Of a stretch of DNA of 38,334 nt, positions 25,433 to 32,994 are shown in pieces (the stretch's first letter is position 1; every line of letters starts with the position of its first letter). This DNA comes from an uncultured Oscillospiraceae bacterium. Its GTDB lineage: Bacteria; Bacillota; Clostridia; Oscillospirales; Ruminococcaceae. Both the position numbers and the translations under genes were made by a program. The notes beneath the pieces were generated by a model. The model saw only the letters and a program-made list of their open reading frames with translations. It made no database searches and was not told the DNA's origin. Where the stretch lies: contig CAKSKG010000021.1 in assembly GCA_934464775.1 (NCBI GenBank), forward strand, positions 1 through 38,334. The letters run 5' to 3'.

Positions 25433-25974
25433 TTTACACACATGATGCTGTCGGCAATTTCCGCAGCCTTTTCGGCAGATATCATTTCTTCAATAATTCT
25501 AAGACCGAAATCAACAGCAGTACCTGCTCCCCTGCTTGTGATTATCTTTCCGTCTGCGGCTGTCTTGTCAAAAAGCACCTCCGCTCCCGTAAGACCGCTT
25601 TCGCAGCCTCGGTAGCATACAGCCTTTCTGCCTTTCAGCAGACCCTTGTGTCCAAGAACTGTGGGAGCTGCGCAGATAGCGCAGATAAATCTGTCATTGT
25701 CATTGCAGAAATCAATTGCGGACTGCACCTTTTCGGACTTTTCAAGGTTCAGCGTACCCGGCATTCCTCCGGGAAGGATTACCGCTTCAAGCTCATCTCC
25801 GAGAACGATATCATCTGCGGTGATATCGCATACAACAGGTATGCCGTGAGTCGAAACTATCGTCTTTCCGCCCACACCTGCCGTAATTACCTGCTTGCCG
25901 CAGCGCTTCAGCAGATCAATGGGTGTTATGGCTTCTGTTTCCTCAAAGCCTTCCGCAAGAAATACATATATCAT
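25429..25974 (-). CDS. DJ-1/PfpI family protein (YajL/DJ-1 subgroup)
   Basis: A 181-residue protein starting MIYVFLAEGFEETEAITPIDLLKR, exactly as DJ-1-type proteins begin, including the conserved Glu of AEGFEE. The nucleophile elbow is FICAICAAPTVLG with the reactive Cys after AI. Family members repair glycated products or act as chaperones. Start at 25974 is chosen because AAAGGA lies 9 nt upstream; two earlier in-frame ATGs (25983, 25992) are too close to it or ahead of it. Confidence 0.88.
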   Translation of the reverse strand: MIYVFLAEGFEETEAITPIDLLKRCGKQVITAGVGGKTIVSTHGIPVVCDITADDIVLGDELEAVILPGGMPGTLNLEKSEKVQSAIDFCNDNDRFICAICAAPTVLGHKGLLKGRKAVCYRGCESGLTGAEVLFDKTAADGKIITSRGAGTAVDFGLRIIEEMISAEKAAEIADSIMCVK

Positions 25975-26001
25975 ATATAACATTCCTTTCATTTATTAAA
26001 A

Positions 26002-26883
26002 TCATTTGAAAACGGCAATATTTTTCACCTGCATGAATGCAGGATAATAAGAGAGCTTCGATTTTCTGAGTCCCTCTATGCCGAGATCCTCTTCACGGTT
26101 GATATATTTCAGATCGGCAGCCGCCTGCTTTGCATAAAAATTGTTTATCGCAGGATATGCGCCGTTTATTTCGGGATCTGCCTTTTCGATGTGGATATCA
26201 AGCGTATCGGAATTAAGCTGCTCGCCGATAGTGAACGCAGCCACATTTCCGTCAATGCGCAGAACTCCGCCCGACAGCCCCAGCTCATGAAAATATCCGA
26301 AAAATGTATTTATCGCATACTGTTCGCCTACCTGCGAATCGTCCGATGCGCCGTCCCTGCTGTTGTAATGCTGTGCGGCAAAAACTATGCAGTCGTCAAA
26401 ATCAGCGTCCGTCATTTCCGAATAGGAAAAATCATAGCCGTATATCTTTTTCAGGTGATTGCGCTTGCCGTGATATTTCTTTCCAGCAAGCCCGATAAGA
26501 TCAGCCGAATTATAGATATAATCATAGCCGTCGGGATCCTGCACTATATCAAAACCGTCATGATATATCTCACGAAGCCTTTCGCAGCGTTCATCGTCCA
26601 CCGAGCCTATGACCAGCGGCTGACCCTTGCTTTCGGCATAGCTCCGCATTTCCTCAATGACCCTTTTCAAATCGCCCCTGCCTGCGGGAAATGTGAAATA
26701 CAGCCCGTCATGCTCGGAGCAGGAAATATAAAATTCCTCAAAAAAAGCCACCTTTGATTTATAATGCTTCGCCCATGCAAGATTATTGGCAAATGAATAT
26801 TCGCAGCCCCTGTAATCGGAATAGGAAAGAAGCCTCTTGGCACGTTCAAGGTCTGTTATTTCAACTGTTCTGAATTCAAGCAT
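26002..26883 (-). CDS. DUF2156 family protein (phosphatidylglycerol lysyltransferase-like GNAT domain)
   Basis: A 293-residue soluble protein with a double GNAT-like fold. It holds DYRGCEYSFANNLAWAKHY, GRNHLKKIYGYDF-like KRNHLKKIYGYDFSYSEM, LRIDGNVAAFTIGEQLNSDTLDIHIEKAD and a closing INREEDLGIEGLRKSKLSYYP. These match DUF2156 proteins, relatives of the MprF catalytic domain, but it lacks the MprF membrane part. The acceptor is unknown. It overlaps the kinase stop by 8 nt; GGCGG precedes its ATG. Confidence 0.85.
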   Translation of the reverse strand: MLEFRTVEITDLERAKRLLSYSDYRGCEYSFANNLAWAKHYKSKVAFFEEFYISCSEHDGLYFTFPAGRGDLKRVIEEMRSYAESKGQPLVIGSVDDERCERLREIYHDGFDIVQDPDGYDYIYNSADLIGLAGKKYHGKRNHLKKIYGYDFSYSEMTDADFDDCIVFAAQHYNSRDGASDDSQVGEQYAINTFFGYFHELGLSGGVLRIDGNVAAFTIGEQLNSDTLDIHIEKADPEINGAYPAINNFYAKQAAADLKYINREEDLGIEGLRKSKLSYYPAFMQVKNIAVFK

Positions 26884-27532
26884 TTTCTGCCGCCTTTTTA
26901 ATGATCTCTGTAAGCCTTTCGGTTATAAGCTCAGGCGGGAGCGGCTCGCCGTCCTCCGCACACTTAACGACCTGCCAGCCCAGCTTTTCCGCCGAATAAA
27001 GCGCCGTGCGGCGGCACTTTTTCAGATAAGCTATACTGCTTTCGTGGATATCCTTTTTTGCTTCATCGCCGTGATAGCGTGCGGAAAGCAGCTTCTGTGA
27101 TACCTCCACGGGCATATCGAGAAAGATCACGCCGTCTGGTCTGGGAAGTCCAAGCTTATCGTATTCATAATCCTCCAGCCAGCCAAGGAAGCTGTCCCAC
27201 TGATCTTCGGGGAGCTTTCCCGTCTGATGAATGGCATTGGAGCAAACATATCTTGCGGCAATGATTAGCCTGCCGTCAAGATAGTCCTTTTCCCATACCT
27301 GCTTGTAGCTTGCGTATCTGTCCACAGCATAAAAGCTTGAAGCAGCATATGCATTAACGCCGTCGGGGTCGGGAGAAAGCTCACCGCCCAGATACATTTT
27401 TACAAGAGCCGATGAGGGTCGGTCATAATCGGGGAAGCTTATAAACAAAGCCTCGGGGAAAACGCTTTTCAGATTTTCAAGCTGCGTGGATTTTCCGCTG
27501 CCGTCCAGTCCGTCTATAACAATAAGAGCCAA
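26876..27532 (-). CDS. dTMP-kinase-like nucleoside monophosphate kinase (TTG start)
   Basis: A 218-residue P-loop kinase with VIDGLDGSGKSTQL (Walker A), FPDYDRPSS, FYAVDRYASYKQVW, and ARYVCSNAIHQTGKLP in the place where thymidylate kinases have DRYxxSxxAYQ. It fits the thymidylate kinase-like family and may phosphorylate dTMP, though the leading Asp of DRY is Ala. TTG at 27532 is preferred because AAAGGA is 9 nt upstream and an in-frame ATG at 27586 would lie exactly at the predicted transcription start. First gene of the seven-gene operon that reaches 21219. Confidence 0.85.
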   Translation of the reverse strand: MALIVIDGLDGSGKSTQLENLKSVFPEALFISFPDYDRPSSALVKMYLGGELSPDPDGVNAYAASSFYAVDRYASYKQVWEKDYLDGRLIIAARYVCSNAIHQTGKLPEDQWDSFLGWLEDYEYDKLGLPRPDGVIFLDMPVEVSQKLLSARYHGDEAKKDIHESSIAYLKKCRRTALYSAEKLGWQVVKCAEDGEPLPPELITERLTEIIKKAAENA

Positions 27533-27552
27533 AATATATCTTCCTTTGCAAA

Positions 27553-27572
27553 TTTGTCCGTCTACGGACAAA
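27553..27572 (-). other. Leader hairpin before the kinase gene
   Basis: TTTGTCCG-TAGA-CGGACAAA forms an 8-bp perfect stem in the 5' untranslated leader, about 12 nt after the predicted transcription start and 20 nt before the start codon. It may protect the 5' end of the operon mRNA. Confidence 0.45.
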
Positions 27573-27590
27573 AATATCGTATACATAATT

Positions 27591-27619
27591 ATTATATCAT
27601 TATTTTCTTATCAAGTCAA
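27591..27619 (-). promoter_or_regulatory. Promoter of the seven-gene housekeeping operon
   Basis: On the minus strand TTGACT (27614-27619), a 17-bp spacer and TATAAT (27591-27596). Transcription starts near 27584. Confidence 0.8.
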
Positions 27620-27662
27620 CTAATTATACAAAATGTCACATAATTCATTTTCTACCCCAAAC

Positions 27663-27695
27663 AAAAAACGTACCCTGTTCCGAACAGGATACGTT
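27663..27695 (-). terminator. Terminator of the MraY-family gene
   Basis: AACGTATCCTGTTC and GAACAGGGTACGTT form a 14-bp stem on the minus strand, followed by a T run. It lies 14 nt after the stop at 27709. Confidence 0.85.
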
Positions 27696-27708
27696 CTTTA
27701 TCAAAATA

Positions 27709-28689
27709 TTACACTCCGAAGATAAGCATTGCAAGATAAACCCCGACTGCGCAGAGAATGATATGCAGCACGGAAAATCTCGTTACAACGTGTGTATCGG
27801 ACCAGCCCTTGTTCTTGCGGAAATGATCGTGAAGAGGCGTGCGGATATTTTTCAGGAAGTTTTTCACCTTGAAAACTCTCATGACCGCAAGCTTTACCAG
27901 ACCGATTCCGCCGTCTGTGAAAATAACGCCTGCAATAAGGAAATATATCAGCGGGATATGTGTTTTCAGAGTCATGATACCAATGAAAAGTCCCAGCGCA
28001 CGGGAGCCTGCATCGCCCATGATAAGCTTGCTGGGAGATGCATTGTATGTGAGATATGCCAGCAGAATGCCCGCAAAGATAAGGCACAGCGCCGTCTCGG
28101 AGATATGCTCACCTGCAATGAAGAATATAAGTGCAAGAGCGGACATTGTAATTACGGAAAGTGTTCCCAGCAGTCCGTCAACGCCGTCCGTACAGTTGGT
28201 AACATTGATAGACACCCACAGGAAGAACACTGCGATAAGCACATAAAGCACGGGAGGAAGCGCCAGCTCTGCTCCGCCGAAGAATTTTATCGTGTAGTTT
28301 CCGTCAAAATTGCAGTAGGTCACAACAGCGATAACGCATATCACCAGGTCAAGCAGACCCTTTTTAAGGTTGCCCCAAGGCACCTTTGACATATCGTCAA
28401 GATATCCTGTAAGCATCGCCGCCGCCAGCAGGACGTAATTTATAGCCGTTTCGGCATTCACGGGAACGATAAGCAGCGAAAGCACACAGAATATTATCAC
28501 GAAAACAACTCCGCCGCCTCTGGGCTTGCCCTTTGAAAGCTCGCCGTTTACGGCATATTCCCTGCCCTGATCCTTAGGCAGTGTAAGCAGTGCCTTTTTC
28601 AGCACAAAAAGCGTGATAACAAAGCCGAGTATTATTCCAATAAATATCATGTTATAATCAAATGTCACATTCAACAGATCACAAAGCAT
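27709..28689 (-). CDS. Phospho-N-acetylmuramoyl-pentapeptide-transferase (MraY) family protein
   Basis: A 326-residue polytopic membrane transferase of the MraY/WecA superfamily with about ten helices. The hallmark loops are GKPRGGGVVF, GYLDDMSKV, NCTDGVDGLLG, MGDAGSRALG and the MraY-type C-terminal loop PLHDHFRKNKGWSDTHVV (usually PIHHHFE..GW.E). The last loop argues for the peptidoglycan enzyme MraY rather than WecA/TagO. It stands alone between terminators instead of in the mur/dcw cluster. GGGGAG lies 10 nt before the ATG. Confidence 0.88.
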   Translation of the reverse strand: MLCDLLNVTFDYNMIFIGIILGFVITLFVLKKALLTLPKDQGREYAVNGELSKGKPRGGGVVFVIIFCVLSLLIVPVNAETAINYVLLAAAMLTGYLDDMSKVPWGNLKKGLLDLVICVIAVVTYCNFDGNYTIKFFGGAELALPPVLYVLIAVFFLWVSINVTNCTDGVDGLLGTLSVITMSALALIFFIAGEHISETALCLIFAGILLAYLTYNASPSKLIMGDAGSRALGLFIGIMTLKTHIPLIYFLIAGVIFTDGGIGLVKLAVMRVFKVKNFLKNIRTPLHDHFRKNKGWSDTHVVTRFSVLHIILCAVGVYLAMLIFGV

Positions 28690-28724
28690 TTTTATTATCT
28701 CCCCATAAATTTATTTACCTGATA

Positions 28725-28753
28725 ATGATAACATATTTTTTTGGAAAAATCAA
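28725..28753 (-). promoter_or_regulatory. Promoter of the MraY-family gene
   Basis: On the minus strand TTGATT (28748-28753), a 17-bp spacer and TATCAT (28725-28730), with a TG one base before the -10. Start predicted near 28718. Confidence 0.65.
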
Positions 28754-28792
28754 CCGATATATGTATGTGCAGAAAAAATTTGCATAAAAATA

Positions 28793-28823
28793 TGCCTGCA
28801 CCGATTTTTCACCGATGCAGGCA
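28793..28823 (-). terminator. Probable terminator of the glycogen operon
   Basis: TGCCTGCA and TGCAGGCA pair over 8 bp around a 15-nt loop on the minus strand and are followed by TATTTTTA. It is the first terminator-like hairpin after glgA, beyond the palindromic element. Confidence 0.55.
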
Positions 28824-28843
28824 ATGTTATTGCTATTTATTAT

Positions 28844-29015
28844 GGTCGCATCTAAAAACCATAGTGCCTCAGATGCGCAGTCAGATTTTTCGTCAGATTG
28901 TATAGAAATTTCGCAGGCATACTGTCGTATGTCAAGAAATTTATGTGCAAGCTGACGGAAAATATGCAAGCATATGAGGTGCTAAGGCTTTAGCCGCTGG
29001 TTTTTAGAGGTGACC
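28844..29015. mobile_element. 172-bp palindromic MITE-like element beside glgA
   Basis: The ends GGTCGCATCTAAAAACCA and TGGTTTTTAGAGGTGACC are inverted copies (about 15 of 18 match). Pairing continues through the element: TAGTGCCTCAGATG with CATATGAGGTGCTA, ATTTTTCGTCAG with CTGACGGAAAAT, AAATTTC with GAAATTT, and the centre CATAC-TGTC-GTATG near 28925, the exact midpoint. TTAT flanks both ends (28840-28843, 29016-29019), a possible target duplication. It carries no transposase and begins 5 nt after the glgA stop. A mobile origin is inferred. Confidence 0.65.
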
Positions 29016-29020
29016 TTATA

Positions 29021-30448
29021 TTACTTGCTTTCGCCCGTAAGCTCACGGTACAGTCCGAGATAAAGCTCGGCGGAGGTATCCCAGCTGAAATCGTTGTTCA
29101 TTGCATCGACTACCAGCTTGTTCCATGCAGGCTTGTTGTAATAGAGATCCTTTGCACGTCTTACAGCGTCAAGCATATCATGTGCATTATATGTCTTGAA
29201 AGTGAAGCCGTTGCCGTTTTCTCCGCCTGCATCACGGACGCTGTCACGAAGACCGCCGGTTTCACGCACTATCGGGATAGTTCCGTATCTCATGGAGATC
29301 ATCTGCGCCAGTCCGCAGGGCTCACTCTGGGACGGCATAAGGAACATATCCGCAGAAGCATATATGCGTCTTGCAAGGTCAGGGATAAATCCAACAGTAA
29401 CGCTTACCTTGTCGGGGTGGCGCCATGCCATTTCCTTAAAGAAATCCTCGTAGATCTTCTCGCCCGAACCGAGGATAGCAAACTTGCAGCCCATATCAAC
29501 GATCTCTTCAAACACATACTTGATAAGATCAATGCCCTTATGGGAAACAAAGCGTGTGATGATTCCGATAACAGGCTCGTCGCCCTCCTGAAGTCCCAGC
29601 TCCTGAAGCAGCGCTTTCTTGCACTCTGCCTTGCCGCTGAGATCCTTTGAGGAGAAATTCTTCACCAGCAGCGGATCTGTTTCGGGGTTATAAAGCTTTG
29701 TGTCGATGCCGTTGAGGAAACCGCAGAGCTTATACTGCTTGTTCACAAGCGCTCTGTCGAGACTGTGTGAATACCACGGGTCAAGTATCTCCCATGCATA
29801 GCTGGGTGATACTGTTGTGATCTTGTCAGCAGTTTCGATAGCACCCTTCATCATGTTGATGCAGCCGTCATATTCAAGCAGGCGTGTATGATACATGGGA
29901 ATGCCCATGATATCGTTCAGCACGTCCATGCCGTATTTTCCCTGATACTGGATATTGTGGATAGTGAAAACTGTCTTGATGCCGTCATATCCGTACTGAT
30001 ATTTATAGAACACCTCGTAATAAACAGGCACAAGAGCTGTCTGCCAGTCATTGCAGTTGATGACCTGGGGCTTCCATTCGATATGCTTTATCATTTCAAG
30101 GATAGCTCTCGAGAAGAAAACAAATCTCTCGCAGTCGTCATAAAAGCCGTAAAGACCGTCTCTGCCGAAATAATATTCATTGTCCAGCAGATAATATGTT
30201 ACGCCGTTGACATTGCCCTTGAATACTCCGCAGTACTGCTTTCTCCAGCCTACATCAACGGTGAAATTTGTCATGAATTCAAGCTTCTGTCTAAGCTCGG
30301 GCTTGATGCTCTTGTAAAGGGGAAGAACAACACGGCAGTCATGTCCTGCCTTTGTTATAGCGGCAGGCAGAGAGCCTGCAACATCTGCAAGTCCGCCCGA
30401 CGCTGCATAAGGAAGCGCTTCGGAGGCTGCGTATAAAATATTCATCAT
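29021..30448 (-). CDS. glgA: Glycogen synthase (ADP-glucose type)
   Basis: A 475-residue GT5 enzyme that extends glycogen from ADP-glucose. Visible are MNILYAASEALPYAASGGLADVAGSLP at the N-terminus, HNIQYQGKYG, GFLNGIDTKLYNP, IGIITRFVSHKGIDL, and the donor site PSQSEPCGLAQMISMRYGTIPIVRETGGL. The K-x-G-G-L loop of most bacterial GlgA proteins reads A-S-G-G-L. The start at 30448 (ATGATG) has AGGAAAGG 8 nt before it; the frame extends upstream to 30469 without a site. Last gene of the glg operon. Confidence 0.93.
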   Translation of the reverse strand: MMNILYAASEALPYAASGGLADVAGSLPAAITKAGHDCRVVLPLYKSIKPELRQKLEFMTNFTVDVGWRKQYCGVFKGNVNGVTYYLLDNEYYFGRDGLYGFYDDCERFVFFSRAILEMIKHIEWKPQVINCNDWQTALVPVYYEVFYKYQYGYDGIKTVFTIHNIQYQGKYGMDVLNDIMGIPMYHTRLLEYDGCINMMKGAIETADKITTVSPSYAWEILDPWYSHSLDRALVNKQYKLCGFLNGIDTKLYNPETDPLLVKNFSSKDLSGKAECKKALLQELGLQEGDEPVIGIITRFVSHKGIDLIKYVFEEIVDMGCKFAILGSGEKIYEDFFKEMAWRHPDKVSVTVGFIPDLARRIYASADMFLMPSQSEPCGLAQMISMRYGTIPIVRETGGLRDSVRDAGGENGNGFTFKTYNAHDMLDAVRRAKDLYYNKPAWNKLVVDAMNNDFSWDTSAELYLGLYRELTGESK

Positions 30449-30473
30449 ATGCGTTTTCCTTTCCTGCATTATT

Positions 30474-30502
30474 CAGCGCCTGCGGAGCTTCCGCAGACGC
30501 TG
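30474..30502 (-). other. Strong intercistronic hairpin between glgD and glgA
   Basis: CAGCGTCTGCGGA and TCCGCAGGCGCTG pair over 13 bp with a 3-nt loop, between the glgD stop and the glgA ribosome binding site. On the minus strand it is followed by AATAATGC and not by a T run, so it is not a classical terminator; mRNA processing or stabilisation is likelier. Confidence 0.6.
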
Positions 30503-30527
30503 ATTTTGATAGTTAAAATTAATAACG

Positions 30528-31652
30528 TCAGATAGTTGCGCCCTTGCCGATATACAGAGGATAATTCTTGGAGCCTGTCATTATCCTGCCGTCTGTGATA
30601 TGAACGATCTTATCTGTGATTACGCAGCTGATCTCGCAGTTCTTGCCGATAACGCCGTCCTGCATGATGATAGAATCCTTGACAACAGCGCCCTTGCCGA
30701 TCTTTGCGCCTCTGAACAGAATGCAGTTTTCAACAGTACCCTCGATGATGCAGCCGTCGGCAACCAGTGAATTCTTTACATTTGCGCCGATAGCATACTT
30801 TGCGGGCGGATTGTCTCTTACCTTTGTGTATACGGGTGCATTTTCGGGGAAGAGCTTTCCTCTCTTGACGGAATCAAGAAGATCCATGTTAGCATCATAA
30901 TAGGATACCATGGAATTGATCTTTCTGAAATAGTTCTCGTGACGGTAGCCCACGATGTTATACTCATGAGTTCTTGCCTGGAGGATATCCTCCTCAAAGC
31001 TGTAAAGGCTTCTGGAAGCGCCCTCAAGAATAAGGTTCTTTAAGAATTCCTTGGAAACGATGAATGTGTTCAGTGAAAGATTTACAGCGCCGCTTACCGA
31101 AGGATTGATGAGAACATCGTTTATTCTGCCGCCTGCGCTGATGCCGAATACAGTGCTTGTGCGGGCCTGCTCAAGATCAACGATATCATTTGCATATACA
31201 ACTGTGATATCAGCCTTGGACTCGATGTGCTGCTCGATGATAGGTGTGTAATCCATGCTTGTAACAACATCGCAGTCGGACATGATAACATAGTCAGCGC
31301 CCGATCTCATGATAAAATCGCTTACGCCGTAAAGAGCCTCAAGTCTGCCTCTGTACATACCGCTCTGAACATGGCTGAAAGGAGGAAGCAGGTGAAGTCC
31401 GCCGTTCTTGCGTGCAAGATCCCACTCACGGCCTGATCCGAGGTGATCCAGCAGTGACTGATAGTTGGACTTTGTGATAACGCCCACCTCATCGATGCCG
31501 CTGTTTACCATGTTGGAAAGTGTAAAGTCGATAAGTCTGTAACGTCCGCCGAACATTACCGAACCCATTGTTCTTTCCTTGGTAAGATCGGAGATTGTAT
31601 CTTCATGCATATTGGCAAAAATGATGCCGAGAACTTTTCTATTCATACTCAT
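30528..31652 (-). CDS. glgD: Glucose-1-phosphate adenylyltransferase-like subunit GlgD
   Basis: A 374-residue paralogue of GlgC. It keeps the fold (MFGGRYRLIDFTLSNMVNSGI, VIMSDCDVV, GANVKNSLVADGCIIEG and the left-handed beta-helix), but the catalytic nucleotide loop is absent: where GlgC has LAGGQGSRL it reads IFANMHEDTISDL. In Firmicutes such GlgD proteins form a heteromer with GlgC and regulate or stabilise it. It follows glgC by 41 nt. ATG at 31652 with AAAAAGGA upstream. Confidence 0.92.
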   Translation of the reverse strand: MSMNRKVLGIIFANMHEDTISDLTKERTMGSVMFGGRYRLIDFTLSNMVNSGIDEVGVITKSNYQSLLDHLGSGREWDLARKNGGLHLLPPFSHVQSGMYRGRLEALYGVSDFIMRSGADYVIMSDCDVVTSMDYTPIIEQHIESKADITVVYANDIVDLEQARTSTVFGISAGGRINDVLINPSVSGAVNLSLNTFIVSKEFLKNLILEGASRSLYSFEEDILQARTHEYNIVGYRHENYFRKINSMVSYYDANMDLLDSVKRGKLFPENAPVYTKVRDNPPAKYAIGANVKNSLVADGCIIEGTVENCILFRGAKIGKGAVVKDSIIMQDGVIGKNCEISCVITDKIVHITDGRIMTGSKNYPLYIGKGATI

Positions 31653-31693
31653 TATATGTGACCATCCTTTTTAAGTAATCAATCTTGGGCATT

Positions 31694-32896
31694 TTATATA
31701 TTTTCCGAAACGATCTGCTTGGGAGCAACAACTGCTCTTTCGGAAACTGTGATGTTGTGACCTACAACCGCAATGCCCCAGTCGTCACGGTTCTCGACAG
31801 CTTCGGGACGCTTGCCTATCTGTGCGCCGCTGCATATTGTGCTGTTCTCGCCTACGATAGCATACTCAACAACTGCTCCCGACTTGATAACGGAGCCGGG
31901 CATGATTATCGAATCGGTAACAACTGCGCCCTTTTCGATCGTTACACCCTCATAGATAACGGAGAAGTCGATAGTACCGTCAACTGTGCAGCCCTCGGAT
32001 ACCATGGAATTCTCAACTGTTGCGTCTGCACCGATATAGTGAGGAGGAAGAACGGGGTTTCTGGAGTACATCTTCCAGTCGGGATCATAAAGATCAATGG
32101 GGATATTGGGATTCAGGAGGTCCATATTTGCTTCCCAGAGGGAATCAAGTGTTCCGACGTCCTTCCAGTAGCCGTCAAATGTATAAGCAACAAGCTTTTC
32201 CTTGGCGTTCATCATGTTGGGAATGATTGCCTTGCCGAAGTCCTTGTCTTCATTGGGATTGTTCTCGTTGTCGATGAGGTACTTCTTCAGCTTGCTCCAT
32301 GTGAATATGTAGATACCCATTGAAGCAAGAGTGGATCTGGGCTTCTTGGGCTTTTCCTCGAAGTCGATGATGTTGCTGTCCTCATCTGTTATCATGATGC
32401 CGAAGCGTGAAGCCTCTTCCATGGAAACATTGAGAACTGCGATAGTTGCGTCTGCCTTCTTTTCCTTGTGATATTTGAGCATATCATTGTAATCCATCTT
32501 ATAGATGTGGTCGCCTGAAAGGATAACAACATACTCGGGGTTGTATCTGTCAACGAAAGGAATGTTCTGATAGATAGCGTTTGCTGTGCCCTTGTACCAC
32601 TCTGCGCCGAGAGCTGTCTGATAAGGAGGAAGAGCGTGTGCGCCGCCGTACTGCTTGTCCAGATCCCAAGGCTGACCGTTTCCGATGTAATCGTGAAGAG
32701 CCAGAGGCTGATACTGTGTAAGTACGCCGACTGTATCAATGCCGGAGTTTACGCAGTTGGAAAGAGGAAAGTCTATGATGCGGTATTTTCCGCCGTAAGG
32801 AACGGCAGGCTTCGCCATGTTCTGAGTAAGTGCGTAAAGACGGCTTCCCTGTCCGCCTGCGAGCAGCATAGCCACACATTCTTTTTTAGTATACAT
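31694..32896 (-). CDS. glgC: Glucose-1-phosphate adenylyltransferase (ADP-glucose pyrophosphorylase), catalytic subunit
   Basis: A 400-residue enzyme that makes ADP-glucose from glucose-1-phosphate and ATP, the committed step. It has AMLLAGGQGSRLYALT (nucleotide loop), KPAVPYGGKYRIIDF, VILSGDHIYKMDY (metal site), FEEKPKKPRS (glucose-1-phosphate site) and a C-terminal beta-helix with hexapeptide turns. GGAG is 7 nt before the ATG at 32896. Second gene of the operon after glgB. Confidence 0.94.
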   Translation of the reverse strand: MYTKKECVAMLLAGGQGSRLYALTQNMAKPAVPYGGKYRIIDFPLSNCVNSGIDTVGVLTQYQPLALHDYIGNGQPWDLDKQYGGAHALPPYQTALGAEWYKGTANAIYQNIPFVDRYNPEYVVILSGDHIYKMDYNDMLKYHKEKKADATIAVLNVSMEEASRFGIMITDEDSNIIDFEEKPKKPRSTLASMGIYIFTWSKLKKYLIDNENNPNEDKDFGKAIIPNMMNAKEKLVAYTFDGYWKDVGTLDSLWEANMDLLNPNIPIDLYDPDWKMYSRNPVLPPHYIGADATVENSMVSEGCTVDGTIDFSVIYEGVTIEKGAVVTDSIIMPGSVIKSGAVVEYAIVGENSTICSGAQIGKRPEAVENRDDWGIAVVGHNITVSERAVVAPKQIVSENI

Positions 32897-32912
32897 AATT
32901 AAACTCCAATCC

Positions 32913-32984
32913 GCCGCTTTCCTGCGGCATGGTATTCAGCCGTGTCTGAATGCACGGCTTTTATTTGCACGGTGCAGAAGCACC
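32913..32984 (-). other. Three consecutive hairpins between glgB and glgC
   Basis: On the minus-strand transcript GGTGC-TTCT-GCACC (32971-32984), AGCCGTG/CACGGCT (32938-32959) and GCCGC/GCGGC (32913-32928) follow each other; the last one stands just before the GGAG of glgC. Only the plus strand shows T runs behind the hairpins, so termination of the glg transcript is unlikely and a processing zone is the better reading. Confidence 0.5.
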
Positions 32985-32994
32985 TTTTTTAACA

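Noticed and set aside
28715..28969. 84-residue reading frame on the minus strand between the MraY-family gene and glgA
   Set aside because: It covers part of the 172-bp palindrome and the MraY promoter, with no start signal.
30528..31652. Calling GlgD a second active ADP-glucose pyrophosphorylase
   Set aside because: The nucleotide loop LAGGQGSRL is replaced by a non-matching sequence, so catalysis is unlikely.
32938..32959. The AGCCGTG/CACGGCT hairpin as terminator of glgB
   Set aside because: The T run follows only on the plus strand, opposite to glgB transcription.
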